Assembly: GCA_905221295.1 (NCBI GenBank)
Contig: CAJNCP010000008.1
Location: forward strand, 1 to 61,183
DNA length: 61,183 bases
Reading direction: 5' to 3'
Origin: a bacterium
GTDB taxonomy: Bacteria; Bacillota; Bacilli; Lactobacillales; Streptococcaceae
Both the position numbers and the translations under genes were made by a program. The notes beneath the pieces were generated by a model. That model was given only the letters and a program-made list of their open reading frames with translations, had not been told where the DNA came from and did no database searches. Below, piece after piece: positions 16,766-25,574 of this stretch; within the stretch, counting starts at the first letter, position 1; each line of letters opens with the position of its first letter.

Positions 16766-17773
16766 ATGAAGAAAACATGGAAAGTGTTTTTAACGCTTGT
16801 AACAGCTCTTGTAGCTGTCGTGCTTGTGGCTTGTGGGCAAGGAACTGCTTCTAAGGACAACAAAGAAGCAGAAGTCAAGAAGATTGACTTTATCCTAGAC
16901 TGGACGCCAAATACCAACCACACTGGACTTTATGTAGCCAAGGAGAAAGGCTATTTCAAGGAAGCTGGAGTAGATGTTGACTTGAAATTGCCACCAGAAG
17001 AAAGCTCGTCTGACTTGGTGATCAATGGCAAGGCGCCATTTGCTATCTATTTCCAAGACTACATGGCTAAGAAATTGGAAAAAGGGGCAGGAATCACTGC
17101 CGTTGCCGCTATCGTTGAGCACAATACATCAGGAATCATCTCACGTAAATCGGACAATGTCAGCAGTCCAAAAGACTTGGTTGGCAAGAAATACGGAACT
17201 TGGAATGACCCGACTGAGCTTGCTATGTTGAAAACCTTGGTAGAATCACAAGGTGGAGACTTTGAGAAGGTCGAAAAAGTACCAAACAACGACTCAAACT
17301 CAATCACACCGATTGCCAATGGCGTCTTTGATACTGCTTGGATCTACTATGGGTGGGACGGTATCCTTGCTAAATCTCAAGGTGTAGACGCTAACTTTAT
17401 GTACTTGAAAGACTATGTCAAGGAGTTTGACTACTACTCACCAGTAATCATCGCTAACAACGACTATCTCAAAGACAACAAAGAAGAAGCTCGTAAAGTC
17501 ATCCAAGCTATCAAAAAAGGCTACCAATATGCCATGGAGCATCCAGAAGAAGCTGCAGATATCCTCATCAAGAATGCACCTGAACTCAAGGAAAAACGTG
17601 ACTTTGTTATCGAATCTCAAAAATACTTGTCAAAAGAATACGCAAGCGACAAGGAAAAATGGGGACAATTTGACGCAGAACGCTGGAATGCCTTCTACAA
17701 ATGGGACAAAGAAAATGGTATCCTTAAAGAAGACTTGACAGACAAAGGCTTCACTAATGAATTTGTAAAATAA
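16766..17773 (+). CDS. ABC transporter substrate-binding lipoprotein, NMT1/THI5-like (ThiY type)
   Basis: A 335-residue lipoprotein. Signal peptide with lipobox LVAC near residue 25 for diacylglyceryl attachment, then an NMT1/THI5-like periplasmic-binding fold starting KIDFILDWTPNTNHTGLYVAKEKGYF. This family captures HMP or formylaminopyrimidine, precursors of the thiamine pyrimidine ring. I use ATG 16766 because GAGG then lies eight bases upstream, whereas at 16760 it would be two bases away. The stop overlaps the next start by one base. Confidence 0.92.
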   Translation: MKKTWKVFLTLVTALVAVVLVACGQGTASKDNKEAEVKKIDFILDWTPNTNHTGLYVAKEKGYFKEAGVDVDLKLPPEESSSDLVINGKAPFAIYFQDYMAKKLEKGAGITAVAAIVEHNTSGIISRKSDNVSSPKDLVGKKYGTWNDPTELAMLKTLVESQGGDFEKVEKVPNNDSNSITPIANGVFDTAWIYYGWDGILAKSQGVDANFMYLKDYVKEFDYYSPVIIANNDYLKDNKEEARKVIQAIKKGYQYAMEHPEEAADILIKNAPELKEKRDFVIESQKYLSKEYASDKEKWGQFDAERWNAFYKWDKENGILKEDLTDKGFTNEFVK

Positions 17774-18501
17774 TGACAGAAATTAGACTAGAACATGTAA
17801 GCTATGCCTACGACGATGATAGGATTTTAGAGGACATTAACCTGCAGGTGACTTCAGGTGAAGTAGTCTCTATCCTAGGTCCCAGTGGTGTAGGAAAGAC
17901 CACCCTCTTTAACCTGATTGCAGGAATTTTAGAAGTCCAGTCGGGAAGAATTGTCCTTGATGGAGAGGAGAATCCCAAGGGGCGCGTGAGTTATATGTTG
18001 CAAAAGGATTTACTCTTGGAACACAAGACGGTGCTTGGCAATATCATTCTGCCACTCTTGATTCAAAAGGTGGATAAGGCAGAGGCTATTGCCCGAGCAG
18101 ATGAAATCCTTGTGACCTTCCAGTTGACAGCTGTACGGGACAAGTATCCTCACGAACTCAGCGGAGGGATGCGCCAGCGTGTAGCCTTGCTCCGGACCTA
18201 TCTTTTTGGGCACAAGCTCTTTCTTTTGGATGAGGCCTTTAGTGCTTTGGATGAGATGACCAAGATGGAACTCCACGCTTGGTACCTTGAGATTCACAAG
18301 CAGTTGCAACTGACGACCCTCATCATAACGCATAGTATCGAAGAGGCCCTCAATCTTAGCGACCGCATCTATATCTTGAAAAACCGCCCTGGGCAAATTG
18401 TTTCAGAAATTAAACTAGATTGGTCTGAAGACGAGGACAAGGAAGTCCAAAAGATTGCCTACAAACGGCAAATATTAGCAGAATTAGGCTTAAATAAGTA
18501 G
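17773..18501 (+). CDS. ABC transporter ATP-binding protein, thiamine-precursor type (ThiZ type)
   Basis: A 242-residue ATPase powering the preceding permease and binding protein. Walker A GPSGVGKTTLF (about 37-47), signature LSGGMRQRVA (about 129-138), Walker B LFLLDEAFSALDE, and the switch histidine in IITHSIEEA. Closest relatives are the nitrate/taurine/HMP-type ATPases. It is the last gene of the riboswitch-controlled operon, and its start overlaps the previous stop (TAATG). Confidence 0.92.
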   Translation: MTEIRLEHVSYAYDDDRILEDINLQVTSGEVVSILGPSGVGKTTLFNLIAGILEVQSGRIVLDGEENPKGRVSYMLQKDLLLEHKTVLGNIILPLLIQKVDKAEAIARADEILVTFQLTAVRDKYPHELSGGMRQRVALLRTYLFGHKLFLLDEAFSALDEMTKMELHAWYLEIHKQLQLTTLIITHSIEEALNLSDRIYILKNRPGQIVSEIKLDWSEDEDKEVQKIAYKRQILAELGLNK

Positions 18502-18572
18502 AAAAATAGGGAGTTGGTGAAGATTATTCTTTACTTGCTCCCTTTTCCTTTAAAAAAATCAAAAATTTCGGT

Positions 18573-18596
18573 ATAATAGTCAAAGATAGTCAAGGT
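18573..18596 (+). promoter_or_regulatory. ctsR promoter with CtsR operator
   Basis: TATAAT (18573-18578) is followed immediately by AGTCAAAGATAGTCAAGG (18579-18596), a direct heptad repeat of the CtsR type (RGTCAAA-N3-RGTCAAA). Binding just after the -10 would block transcription of ctsR-clpC until heat or misfolded-protein stress inactivates CtsR. Confidence 0.88.
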
Positions 18597-18619
18597 TCAA
18601 AGAAGGAGTTTGATTTACT

Positions 18620-19078
18620 ATGAGATTTAAAAATACATCAGATCATATCGAAGCCTATATCAAGGCGATTTTAGACCAATCTGGTATCGTGGAATTGCAG
18701 CGGAGCCAGTTGGCAGATACCTTTCAGGTTGTGCCAAGTCAGATCAACTATGTAATCAAGACCCGCTTTACAGAAAGCAGAGGTTACTTGGTTGAGAGCA
18801 AGCGTGGTGGCGGAGGCTACATTCGCATAGGCCGGATTGAGTTTTCCAATCATCATGAGATGCTCCGCGATTTGCTTTACTCGATTGGTGAGCGAGTTAG
18901 TCAGGAGATTTATGAGGATATTCTCCAGCTTTTGGTGGAGCAGGATTTGATGACCAAGCAGGAGATGACCTTACTGGTATCTGTGGCAACGGATCGTGTC
19001 CTAGGGGAAGAATCCTCAGTTGCCCGTGCCAATATGCTCCGACAGCTATTACAAGAGGTAGATAGAAAAGAGAAGTAA
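18620..19078 (+). CDS. ctsR: Class III heat-shock repressor CtsR
   Basis: A 152-residue dimeric repressor. The N-terminal winged helix-turn-helix (about 1-70) includes QLADTFQVVPSQINYVIKTRF and the basic wing RGGGGYIRIGRI, whose glycine-rich loop senses temperature. The C-terminal dimerisation domain follows. It controls its own operon through the operator directly upstream. One base separates it from clpC. No mcsA/mcsB genes lie between, as usual for streptococci. Confidence 0.97.
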   Translation: MRFKNTSDHIEAYIKAILDQSGIVELQRSQLADTFQVVPSQINYVIKTRFTESRGYLVESKRGGGGYIRIGRIEFSNHHEMLRDLLYSIGERVSQEIYEDILQLLVEQDLMTKQEMTLLVSVATDRVLGEESSVARANMLRQLLQEVDRKEK

Positions 19079-19079
19079 G

Positions 19080-21512
19080 ATGAACTATTCAAAAGCATTG
19101 AATGAATGTATCGAAAGTGCCTACATGGTTGCGGGCCATTTTGGAGCTCGGTATCTAGAGTCTTGGCATTTATTGATTGCCATGTCCAATCACAGTTACA
19201 GTGTGGCAGGTGCAACTTTAAATGATTATCCATATGAAATGGATCGTTTAGAAGAGGTTGCGTTGGAACTGACTGAAACGGACTATAGCCAAGACGAAAC
19301 CTTTACGGAATTGCCCTTTTCCCATCGTTTAGAAGTTCTCTTTGCAGAAGCAGAGTATGTAGCCTCAGTGGTCCACGCAAAGGTGCTAGGGACAGAACAT
19401 GTCCTCTATGCGATCTTGCATGACGGCAATGCCTTGGCAACTCGCATCTTGGAGAGAGCAGGCTTTTCTTATGAAGACCAGAAAGATCAGGTCAGAATTG
19501 CTGCTCTTCGTCGTAATCTAGAAGAGCGTGCTGGCTGGACTCGTGAAGACCTCAAGGCTTTGCGTCAACGCCATCGCACAGTAACTGACAAGCAAAATTC
19601 CATGGCCAATATGATGGGCATGCCTCAAGCTCAAAGTGGTGGTCTAGAGGACTACACGCATGACCTGACGGAGCAAGCGCGTTCTGGCAAGTTAGAGCCA
19701 GTTATCGGTCGAGACAAGGAAATCTCACGTATGATTCAAATCTTGAGCCGTAAAACCAAGAACAATCCGGTCTTGGTTGGAGATGCTGGTGTCGGGAAAA
19801 CAGCTTTAGCACTTGGGCTTGCCCAGCGTATTGCTAGTGGGGATGTACCAGCTGAAATGGCTAAGATGCGCGTTCTAGAGCTTGATTTGATGAATGTCGT
19901 TGCAGGAACACGTTTCCGTGGAGATTTTGAAGAGCGTATGAACAATATCATCAAGGACATCGAGGAAGATGGCAAAGTAATCCTCTTTATCGATGAACTC
20001 CACACCATCATGGGTTCTGGTAGCGGTATTGATTCGACTCTAGATGCGGCCAATATCTTGAAGCCAGCCTTAGCTCGTGGAACTTTGAGAACGGTTGGGG
20101 CCACCACTCAGGAAGAATACCAAAAACACATCGAAAAAGACGCAGCTCTTTCTCGTCGTTTTGCCAAAGTGACGATTGAAGAGCCAAGTCTAGCTGACAG
20201 CATGACTATTTTGCAAGGTTTGAAGGCTACCTATGAGAAACACCACCGTGTGCAAATCACAGATGAAGCTGTCGAAACAGCAGTTAAGATGGCGCATCGT
20301 TACTTGACCAGTCGTCACTTGCCAGACTCTGCCATCGACCTCTTAGATGAGGCGGCAGCAACAGTGCAAAACAAATCCAAGCATGTGAAAGCAGACGAAT
20401 CCGACTTGACTCCAGCTGACAAGGCCCTGATGGATGGCAAGTGGAAACAAGCTGCCCAGCTAATCGCAAAGGAGCAGGAAGTCCCTGTCTATAAAGATTT
20501 GGTAACAGAATCTGAAATTTTGACTACCTTGAGTCGCTTGTCAGGGATTCCAGTCCAAAAACTAACTCAGACTGATGCCAAGAAATATCTGAACTTGGAA
20601 GCTGAATTACACAAACGTGTCATCGGTCAAGATCAAGCTGTTTCAAGCATTAGTCGTGCGATTCGCCGCAATCAGTCAGGGATTCGTAGTCACAAGCGTC
20701 CGATTGGTTCCTTTATGTTCCTAGGGCCGACAGGAGTCGGTAAGACCGAATTGGCAAAGGCTCTGGCAGAAGTTCTCTTTGATGACGAATCAGCCCTTAT
20801 CCGTTTTGATATGAGTGAGTATATGGAGAAATTCGCAGCCAGCCGTCTCAATGGAGCTCCTCCGGGGTATGTGGGCTACGAAGAAGGTGGGGAGTTAACC
20901 GAGAAGGTTCGCAACAAACCATACTCCGTACTCCTCTTTGACGAGGTAGAGAAGGCCCACCCAGATATCTTTAATGTTCTCTTGCAGGTTCTGGACGACG
21001 GTGTCTTGACAGATAGCAAGGGACGCAAGGTGGACTTTTCAAATACCATTATCATCATGACGTCAAACCTTGGTGCGACGGCTCTTCGTGATGACAAGAC
21101 GGTCGGCTTTGGGGCCAAGGACATTCGTTTTGACCAGGAAAATATGGAAAAACGAATCTTTGAAGAGTTGAAAAAAGCTTATCGACCAGAGTTTATCAAC
21201 CGTATTGATGAAAAGGTGGTCTTCCATAGCTTGGATAGCGACCACATGCAGGAAATTGTCAAGATTATGGTGAAACCATTGATTGCTAGCCTAGCAGAGA
21301 AAGGCATCAACTTGAAACTGCAAGCTTCAGCGTTGAAGTTACTAGCAAGCCAAGGATATGATCCGGAAATGGGAGCTCGCCCACTTCGCAGAACCCTGCA
21401 AACAGAAGTGGAGGACAAGTTGGCAGAACTTCTTCTCAAGGGAGAATTAGTTGCAGGCAAGACCCTCAAGATTGGTGTCAAAGTTGGTCAATTAAAATTT
21501 GATATTGCTTAA
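19080..21512 (+). CDS. clpC: Clp protease ATPase subunit ClpC
   Basis: An 810-residue Hsp100 unfoldase that feeds substrates to ClpP. Two Clp_N repeats lie within residues 1-145. The first AAA+ module has Walker [12 protein letters not shown], a short middle region follows, and the second AAA+ module has [38 protein letters not shown] and [11 protein letters not shown] (given as separate pieces of the sequence). The C-terminal D2 small domain ends the protein. It is the second gene of the CtsR-repressed operon, with a strong terminator after it. Confidence 0.97.
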   Translation: MNYSKALNECIESAYMVAGHFGARYLESWHLLIAMSNHSYSVAGATLNDYPYEMDRLEEVALELTETDYSQDETFTELPFSHRLEVLFAEAEYVASVVHAKVLGTEHVLYAILHDGNALATRILERAGFSYEDQKDQVRIAALRRNLEERAGWTREDLKALRQRHRTVTDKQNSMANMMGMPQAQSGGLEDYTHDLTEQARSGKLEPVIGRDKEISRMIQILSRKTKNNPVLVGDAGVGKTALALGLAQRIASGDVPAEMAKMRVLELDLMNVVAGTRFRGDFEERMNNIIKDIEEDGKVILFIDELHTIMGSGSGIDSTLDAANILKPALARGTLRTVGATTQEEYQKHIEKDAALSRRFAKVTIEEPSLADSMTILQGLKATYEKHHRVQITDEAVETAVKMAHRYLTSRHLPDSAIDLLDEAAATVQNKSKHVKADESDLTPADKALMDGKWKQAAQLIAKEQEVPVYKDLVTESEILTTLSRLSGIPVQKLTQTDAKKYLNLEAELHKRVIGQDQAVSSISRAIRRNQSGIRSHKRPIGSFMFLGPTGVGKTELAKALAEVLFDDESALIRFDMSEYMEKFAASRLNGAPPGYVGYEEGGELTEKVRNKPYSVLLFDEVEKAHPDIFNVLLQVLDDGVLTDSKGRKVDFSNTIIIMTSNLGATALRDDKTVGFGAKDIRFDQENMEKRIFEELKKAYRPEFINRIDEKVVFHSLDSDHMQEIVKIMVKPLIASLAEKGINLKLQASALKLLASQGYDPEMGARPLRRTLQTEVEDKLAELLLKGELVAGKTLKIGVKVGQLKFDIA

Positions 21513-21519
21513 AAATGGA

Positions 21520-21548
21520 GAGTCAGGAGAAGTCCTGATTCTTTTTTT
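21520..21548 (+). terminator. Intrinsic terminator of ctsR-clpC
   Basis: Stem GAGTCAGGA/TCCTGATTC with loop GAAG and seven T, a few bases past the clpC stop. Confidence 0.9.
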
Positions 21549-21580
21549 GGAACCTTTTTATATAAAATGATAAAAAACTA

Positions 21581-21608
21581 TTGACAAAATAAAAATATAG
21601 TATATAAT
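21581..21608 (+). promoter_or_regulatory. Promoter of the nadR-pnuC-Nudix operon
   Basis: TTGACA (21581-21586) and TATAAT (21603-21608) with a 16-base spacer, in a very A+T-rich stretch. The perfect palindrome TTTTATATAAAA lies just upstream at 21556-21567 and the spacer contains the near-palindrome ATATAGTATAT. Either could be an operator for an NAD-responsive regulator, which is only a suggestion. Confidence 0.7.
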
Positions 21609-21657
21609 AAAAACATAGAAAATAAAAATATTAAAAATTATAAAAAGGCAAACGAGT

Positions 21658-22716
21658 ATGAAAAAGAAAACAGCAGTGGTATTTGGGACCTTTGCCCCTC
21701 TCCATCAGGGGCATATCGATCTGATCCAGCGAGCGAAGCGTCAGTGTGATCAGGTCTGGGTAGTCGTTTCAGGCTACGAGGGAGACCGAGGTGATCAGGT
21801 AGGTTTAAGTCTTCAAAAACGATTTCGCTATATCCGAGAGGCTTTTCGTGATGACGAATTGACCTCTGTCTGTAAGCTGGATGAGACCAATCTTCCCCGT
21901 TACCCTATGGGTTGGCAGGAGTGGTTGGACCAGATGTTAGCGGAGATTTCCTATGATGAAACCCAGCAAGAACTGACTTTTTTTGTGGGAGAAGAAGAAT
22001 ACCAGCAAGAACTAGCTAAACGTGGATTTGGCACTGTCTTGCAAGAAAGAAAGTTTGGTATCTCATCGACTATGATTCGAGAAAATCCAAGCAAATATTG
22101 GAAATACATCGCTCAACCCTTCCGTCGTCAGTTTACAAAGAAAGTGTTGATTATGGGAAGTGCCAGCAATGGGAAGACCACTCTGGCCAAGGATTTGGCA
22201 AGGTATTACGATGCGCCCGTCAGTCTGGAATACGCGCGTGAGTACCAGATCAAAAACAACGTCCGCGACGATGAATTGACTCCAAAGGATTACTATTATC
22301 TCCTGCTGGGACAGTATGACCAGACCTCAAAACTAATCGATAGCAATGCCAATCGAGGCCTGGTGATAGCTGATACCAACTCCTTGGTAACCAAGGGTTA
22401 CTATGACTATTACATGGAGACTGAGGACAAAGGAGACTTATCAGGGGAAACCTTTGACAATCTCTTTGCCTCTATCTTGGCTAAGGAAAAATGGGACTTG
22501 ATTCTCTTTGTGCAGCCTGTGGGTTCCTATGTTAATGACGGGTTTAGAGATATGACCATGGCAGAAGACCACATTCGCTACAGTTTTTCCCAGCATTTGG
22601 ACCAGATGAGGGAGCGATACTTAACCACCATTCCACTAGTTTATCTAGCGGAGGATTATCTAGGCAATTATGAAGCAGCCAAAGTGGCTATTGATGCTAT
22701 TTACCAAGCAGATTAG
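21658..22716 (+). CDS. nadR: Bifunctional NMN adenylyltransferase / ribosylnicotinamide kinase NadR
   Basis: A 352-residue enzyme with two activities in NAD salvage. The N-terminal nucleotidyltransferase domain (about 1-150) has GTFAPLHQGH, the HxGH adenylyltransferase motif, and ISSTMIRENP. The C-terminal P-loop kinase domain has GSASNGKTTLA near residue 168 and phosphorylates nicotinamide riboside. There is no N-terminal DNA-binding domain as in enterobacterial NadR, so it is an enzyme only. It is followed ten bases later by pnuC, the riboside transporter, giving a complete import-to-NAD route. Confidence 0.93.
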   Translation: MKKKTAVVFGTFAPLHQGHIDLIQRAKRQCDQVWVVVSGYEGDRGDQVGLSLQKRFRYIREAFRDDELTSVCKLDETNLPRYPMGWQEWLDQMLAEISYDETQQELTFFVGEEEYQQELAKRGFGTVLQERKFGISSTMIRENPSKYWKYIAQPFRRQFTKKVLIMGSASNGKTTLAKDLARYYDAPVSLEYAREYQIKNNVRDDELTPKDYYYLLLGQYDQTSKLIDSNANRGLVIADTNSLVTKGYYDYYMETEDKGDLSGETFDNLFASILAKEKWDLILFVQPVGSYVNDGFRDMTMAEDHIRYSFSQHLDQMRERYLTTIPLVYLAEDYLGNYEAAKVAIDAIYQAD

Positions 22717-22725
22717 GAGAAAAAT

Positions 22726-23505
22726 ATGAAAAAACTAACTGAAAAAATCACACAATTTATCGAAAACTTTAAAAATGTCCATGCCGAAGCCCGTAAGATT
22801 GGTTTTGCAGGGATCATGCGCCTGATCTGGAAAGATCTCTTTGTCGGCCGTAGCCTTTTCCAGTGGTTGTATCTTATCGCCTTGTCAAGTGTTCCTTTAA
22901 TCTTGGAATTCACTCAAAATACGGAAAGTCATGACTGGCTGAGCTTGTTTGCATCCTGGACTGGGATTGTCTGTGTTATCTTGGTAGCAGAAGGGCGTGC
23001 AAGCAATTATCTCTTTGGGGCTATTAACTCGGCTATCTATTTGATCTTGGCCATGAATGCGACTTTTTATGGAGAAGTTTTGACGACTGTTTACTTCTTT
23101 GTCATGCAGCCGATTGGTCTCTATGCTTGGCTGTCCAACCGTATCAATGACCAAGGAAAACCAGAAGAATCCCACTTTGAAGCTAAGAAATTATCTGTTC
23201 TTGACTGGCTCAAGTACTTGGCCTTGACTACCATTATCTGGATTGGTATGGGCTTGGCTTACCAAAGTATCAATAGCGCTCGCCCTTTCCGTGATAGTGT
23301 TACCGATGCGACCAATGGTGTTGGTCAGCTCTTGATGACACGTCTCTACCGTGAGCAATGGATTTTCTGGATTGCAACCAATCTCTTTAGTATTTATCTC
23401 TGGTGGGGCGAAAATATTCACATCCAAGGGATGTACTGGGTTTACACACTCAATAGTCTAGTGGGTTGGTACCAATGGACTAAGGCAGTTCGAAAGGAGG
23501 CATAA
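22726..23505 (+). CDS. pnuC: Nicotinamide riboside transporter PnuC
   Basis: A 259-residue membrane protein with about seven hydrophobic helices. It carries family features such as NYLFGAINSAIYLILA and, near the C-terminus, YWVYTLNSLVGWYQWTK. PnuC is a facilitator whose net uptake depends on trapping of the riboside by the NadR kinase encoded upstream. Ribosome site GGAGAAAA precedes the start. Confidence 0.93.
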   Translation: MKKLTEKITQFIENFKNVHAEARKIGFAGIMRLIWKDLFVGRSLFQWLYLIALSSVPLILEFTQNTESHDWLSLFASWTGIVCVILVAEGRASNYLFGAINSAIYLILAMNATFYGEVLTTVYFFVMQPIGLYAWLSNRINDQGKPEESHFEAKKLSVLDWLKYLALTTIIWIGMGLAYQSINSARPFRDSVTDATNGVGQLLMTRLYREQWIFWIATNLFSIYLWWGENIHIQGMYWVYTLNSLVGWYQWTKAVRKEA

Positions 23506-23506
23506 G

Positions 23507-24280
23507 ATGGCAGACATAAAGATTCCAGCCGGGATGACGGAAAAAGAATATTATGAAATCCATGCCAGTCAGGAGGAGTTTTTAGACTGGTACTACAAGC
23601 AGGAACTCCCTCAATATGAAAAACCAAGTGTGACAGTGGATATGGTGGCCTACTGCTTTGTCGAAGGAAAAATCAAACTCTTGCTAATCCGTCGCAAGGC
23701 TCACCCTTATCAGAACTGTTTAGCCTTAGTTGGAGGCTTTATGGACAAGGGAGAAGATGCTGCACATGCCTGTCAGCGCGAGGTGAGAGAAGAAGTCAAT
23801 CTCGATCTACCTTTGGAGAAAATCGAGCAATTGATGACGGTATCGACCCCCGGTCGTGATCCACGGGGCTGGACAGTGACCATTGCCCACTTAGTGTACC
23901 TACCTAGTCGTGCCTTAGACCTCGTTCAGGCAGGTGACGATGCCAAGGATGTCGTTTTCGTAGATGTCGATTTTCAGACGGGGAAATGTTTCCTAGAGGG
24001 AGTCGAGCTGGAGGAGAGAGACTTCGCCTTTGACCATTATGCTATTATTCAAGAGTCTATTAAACGAATCCAAGGGCGACTTGACTGGAATCCGACCTTC
24101 CTTTATCTGCTGGAGGAGGAGTTTACTGTCTATGAAGGAACCGAACTGGTCAATCTCATCAATCCTGGTCGGCCCATCGTCAGCAATAACTTTCTCGTAA
24201 AATACGGAGAATATGTAGAAGAAGTCGGACTCAAACGAGTACCCAAAAAGAAACCAAGAAAAACCTATCGATTGAAATAA
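23507..24280 (+). CDS. Nudix-domain protein with C-terminal winged helix (NrtR-like)
   Basis: A 257-residue protein. The N-terminal Nudix domain (about 42-170) keeps a nearly complete Nudix box, GFMDKGEDAAHACQREVREE, with Asn where the late Gly usually is. The C-terminal region (about 190-250) looks like the winged helix of NrtR regulators (TELVNLINPGRPIVSNNFL and YGEYVEEVG). NrtR proteins repress NAD genes and sense ADP-ribose; some retain ADP-ribose pyrophosphatase activity. The position as third gene after nadR and pnuC (start one base after the pnuC stop) favours local control of NAD salvage. It could instead be simply an ADP-ribose hydrolase. Confidence 0.82.
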   Translation: MADIKIPAGMTEKEYYEIHASQEEFLDWYYKQELPQYEKPSVTVDMVAYCFVEGKIKLLLIRRKAHPYQNCLALVGGFMDKGEDAAHACQREVREEVNLDLPLEKIEQLMTVSTPGRDPRGWTVTIAHLVYLPSRALDLVQAGDDAKDVVFVDVDFQTGKCFLEGVELEERDFAFDHYAIIQESIKRIQGRLDWNPTFLYLLEEEFTVYEGTELVNLINPGRPIVSNNFLVKYGEYVEEVGLKRVPKKKPRKTYRLK

Positions 24281-24285
24281 AAAGT

Positions 24286-24318
24286 GAGGCCGGGACAAAG
24301 TTCCCGACCTCTTTATTT
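24286..24318 (+). terminator. Terminator between the NAD operon and the convergent small gene
   Basis: Stem GAGGCCGGGA/TCCCGACCTC (one mismatch) followed by TTTATTT. On the minus strand it can also serve the gene ending at 24329. Confidence 0.85.
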
Positions 24319-24328
24319 ATCATCATTT

Positions 24329-24559
24329 TTATGAATGGCTATCGTTCTTAGGATTACTCAATATGTGAGTAAAGAAGTCTTTGTATCGATACTTGAGATA
24401 GTTCTCGTGCAAAAATAACAAAGCGATATAAACAATCAAAAAGATTGTAGTCAGATAGAAGACATCAAATGCAGTTCGCGCATAGTAAGTGGCTGATTGA
24501 TAAGAGCCAATAGCTCCCAAAATCAACCAAGGAAGATACTTGTAATACTTATTTAGCAT
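24329..24559 (-). CDS. Small membrane protein, function unknown
   Basis: A 76-residue protein with two hydrophobic segments (about 9-25 and 32-52) joined by a short polar turn, and a charged cytosolic C-terminus ending NPKNDSHS. I do not recognise a family. It is likely real: AGGAGG lies nine bases before the ATG, and there is a consensus promoter (TTGCAT, 17 bases, TATAAT) with an overlapping cre site. It is monocistronic and convergent with the NAD operon. Confidence 0.75.
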   Translation of the reverse strand: MLNKYYKYLPWLILGAIGSYQSATYYARTAFDVFYLTTIFLIVYIALLFLHENYLKYRYKDFFTHILSNPKNDSHS

Positions 24560-24592
24560 AATAGTGCACCTCCTGTATTCTATTTCAATGTC

Positions 24593-24631
24593 ATTATATT
24601 CCTTTATCTAATGCAATGCAAGCGATTACAC
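24593..24631 (-). promoter_or_regulatory. Promoter with overlapping cre site for the small membrane gene
   Basis: On the minus strand: -35 TTGCAT (24616-24621), 17-base spacer, -10 TATAAT (24593-24598). Plus-strand bases 24616-24631 read ATGCAAGCGATTACAC, matching the cre consensus at 15 of 16 positions and covering the -35. CcpA control is likely. Confidence 0.65.
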
Positions 24632-24741
24632 AAGAGCGATGCAAAAAATAGGACTCTAATCTAAGAAATTTTCTATTTTTTCGTTTCGATTACGAATAGA
24701 AATAGTAGAGAGAAATTTTTTAAAATAGTTTCTTTAAATAG

Positions 24742-24770
24742 TTGACAGATTCAAGGTCCAATGTTACAAT
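24742..24770 (+). promoter_or_regulatory. Consensus promoter of the Ser-rich lipoprotein gene
   Basis: TTGACA (24742-24747), 17-base spacer, TATAAT-like TACAAT (24765-24770) with a TGT extended -10. The leader carries the inverted repeat AACATTT/AAATGTT about 25 bases downstream. Confidence 0.8.
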
Positions 24771-24824
24771 TATATTACAAAAAGATTTCTTAACATTTCA
24801 AAAATGTTACAAAGGAGTAGAAAA

Positions 24825-25508
24825 ATGAAAAAGAAAACCTATATCAAATTGATGGCAGCGACTATATTGGCTTCTACCTTGCTACTAGGAGCTTGTGGAA
24901 ATAAAAACGAAACCACTCAAACCAGCAGCTCTGCAAAGACAAGTCAATCATCAAGCTCTAAAGCAGCTTCTTCTAGCAAAGAAAGCAAGACACAAAAATC
25001 TTCAAGCTCAGCTTCATCTGAAAAGGCTCAGGCATCTTCTGGTCAGTCTTCTACAACGGCAGATCAGTCACAAGCGAAACCAGCACCTGAATCAAGACAA
25101 GAACAAGCAGCTCCTAGTCAACAAGCCCCATCTCAGGCACCTTCAACTCAGCAAGACTCTCAAGCCCAGTCTAACCAGTCGGGCTATGATCCAACAACTG
25201 ACCGCAAACTTCAAGACAAGCAAGCAGAACACAACAAACGCTACAAGGGTGTTTTAACCATGGTCGATGGTGACTTCTCAGCAGCTGCAGGCAACTGGAA
25301 GGGAGCAAATGGCGAAACTATTACGGTTTCATCAGGAGGCCAATTTACAGTAGAAACTGCAGATGGAAAGAAAGAAAACTATTCTATCAGAGGCTACTCT
25401 TACACACTTGATGATGGCAAGTATAATGCCAAAATCGGTGGAGGAAAAATCATCCAAATTACAACAGGTGCGGATGGTAAAGTTTCAAGCGTTGCCTTGA
25501 TTCAATAA
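24825..25508 (+). CDS. Ser/Gln-rich lipoprotein with a C-terminal globular domain
   Basis: About 227 residues. The signal peptide ends in lipobox LGAC near residue 25. A long low-complexity region of Ser, Gln, Ala and Lys (about 28-130) acts as a flexible tether. The C-terminal domain (about 148-227; VDGDFSAAAGNWKGANG, GGQFTV, SYTLDDGKYNAKIGGG) resembles the DUF6287-type domain of streptococcal lipoproteins. Function is unknown. I start at ATG 24825 because AAGGAG precedes it and MKKKTYIK is a normal lipoprotein N-terminus. The ATG at 24804 lies in the leader hairpin. Confidence 0.85.
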   Translation: MKKKTYIKLMAATILASTLLLGACGNKNETTQTSSSAKTSQSSSSKAASSSKESKTQKSSSSASSEKAQASSGQSSTTADQSQAKPAPESRQEQAAPSQQAPSQAPSTQQDSQAQSNQSGYDPTTDRKLQDKQAEHNKRYKGVLTMVDGDFSAAAGNWKGANGETITVSSGGQFTVETADGKKENYSIRGYSYTLDDGKYNAKIGGGKIIQITTGADGKVSSVALIQ

Positions 25509-25535
25509 TAGTATCTAGGTTTTCCTAGAATCTAA

Positions 25536-25569
25536 AAAATCGTAAACTCAAGCGAGTTACGGTTTTTTT
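25536..25569 (+). terminator. Convergent terminator between the lipoprotein gene and dusB
   Basis: Arms AATCGTAAACTC and GAGTTACGGTT (one bulge) followed by seven T. It is A-rich on the other side, so it can act for both converging genes. Confidence 0.85.
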
Positions 25570-25574
25570 GTGTA

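Noticed and set aside
24895..25257. 120-codon frame inside the Ser-rich lipoprotein gene
   Set aside because: An alternate frame of low-complexity Ser/Gln codons, with Lys/Leu/His-rich content and no start signal.
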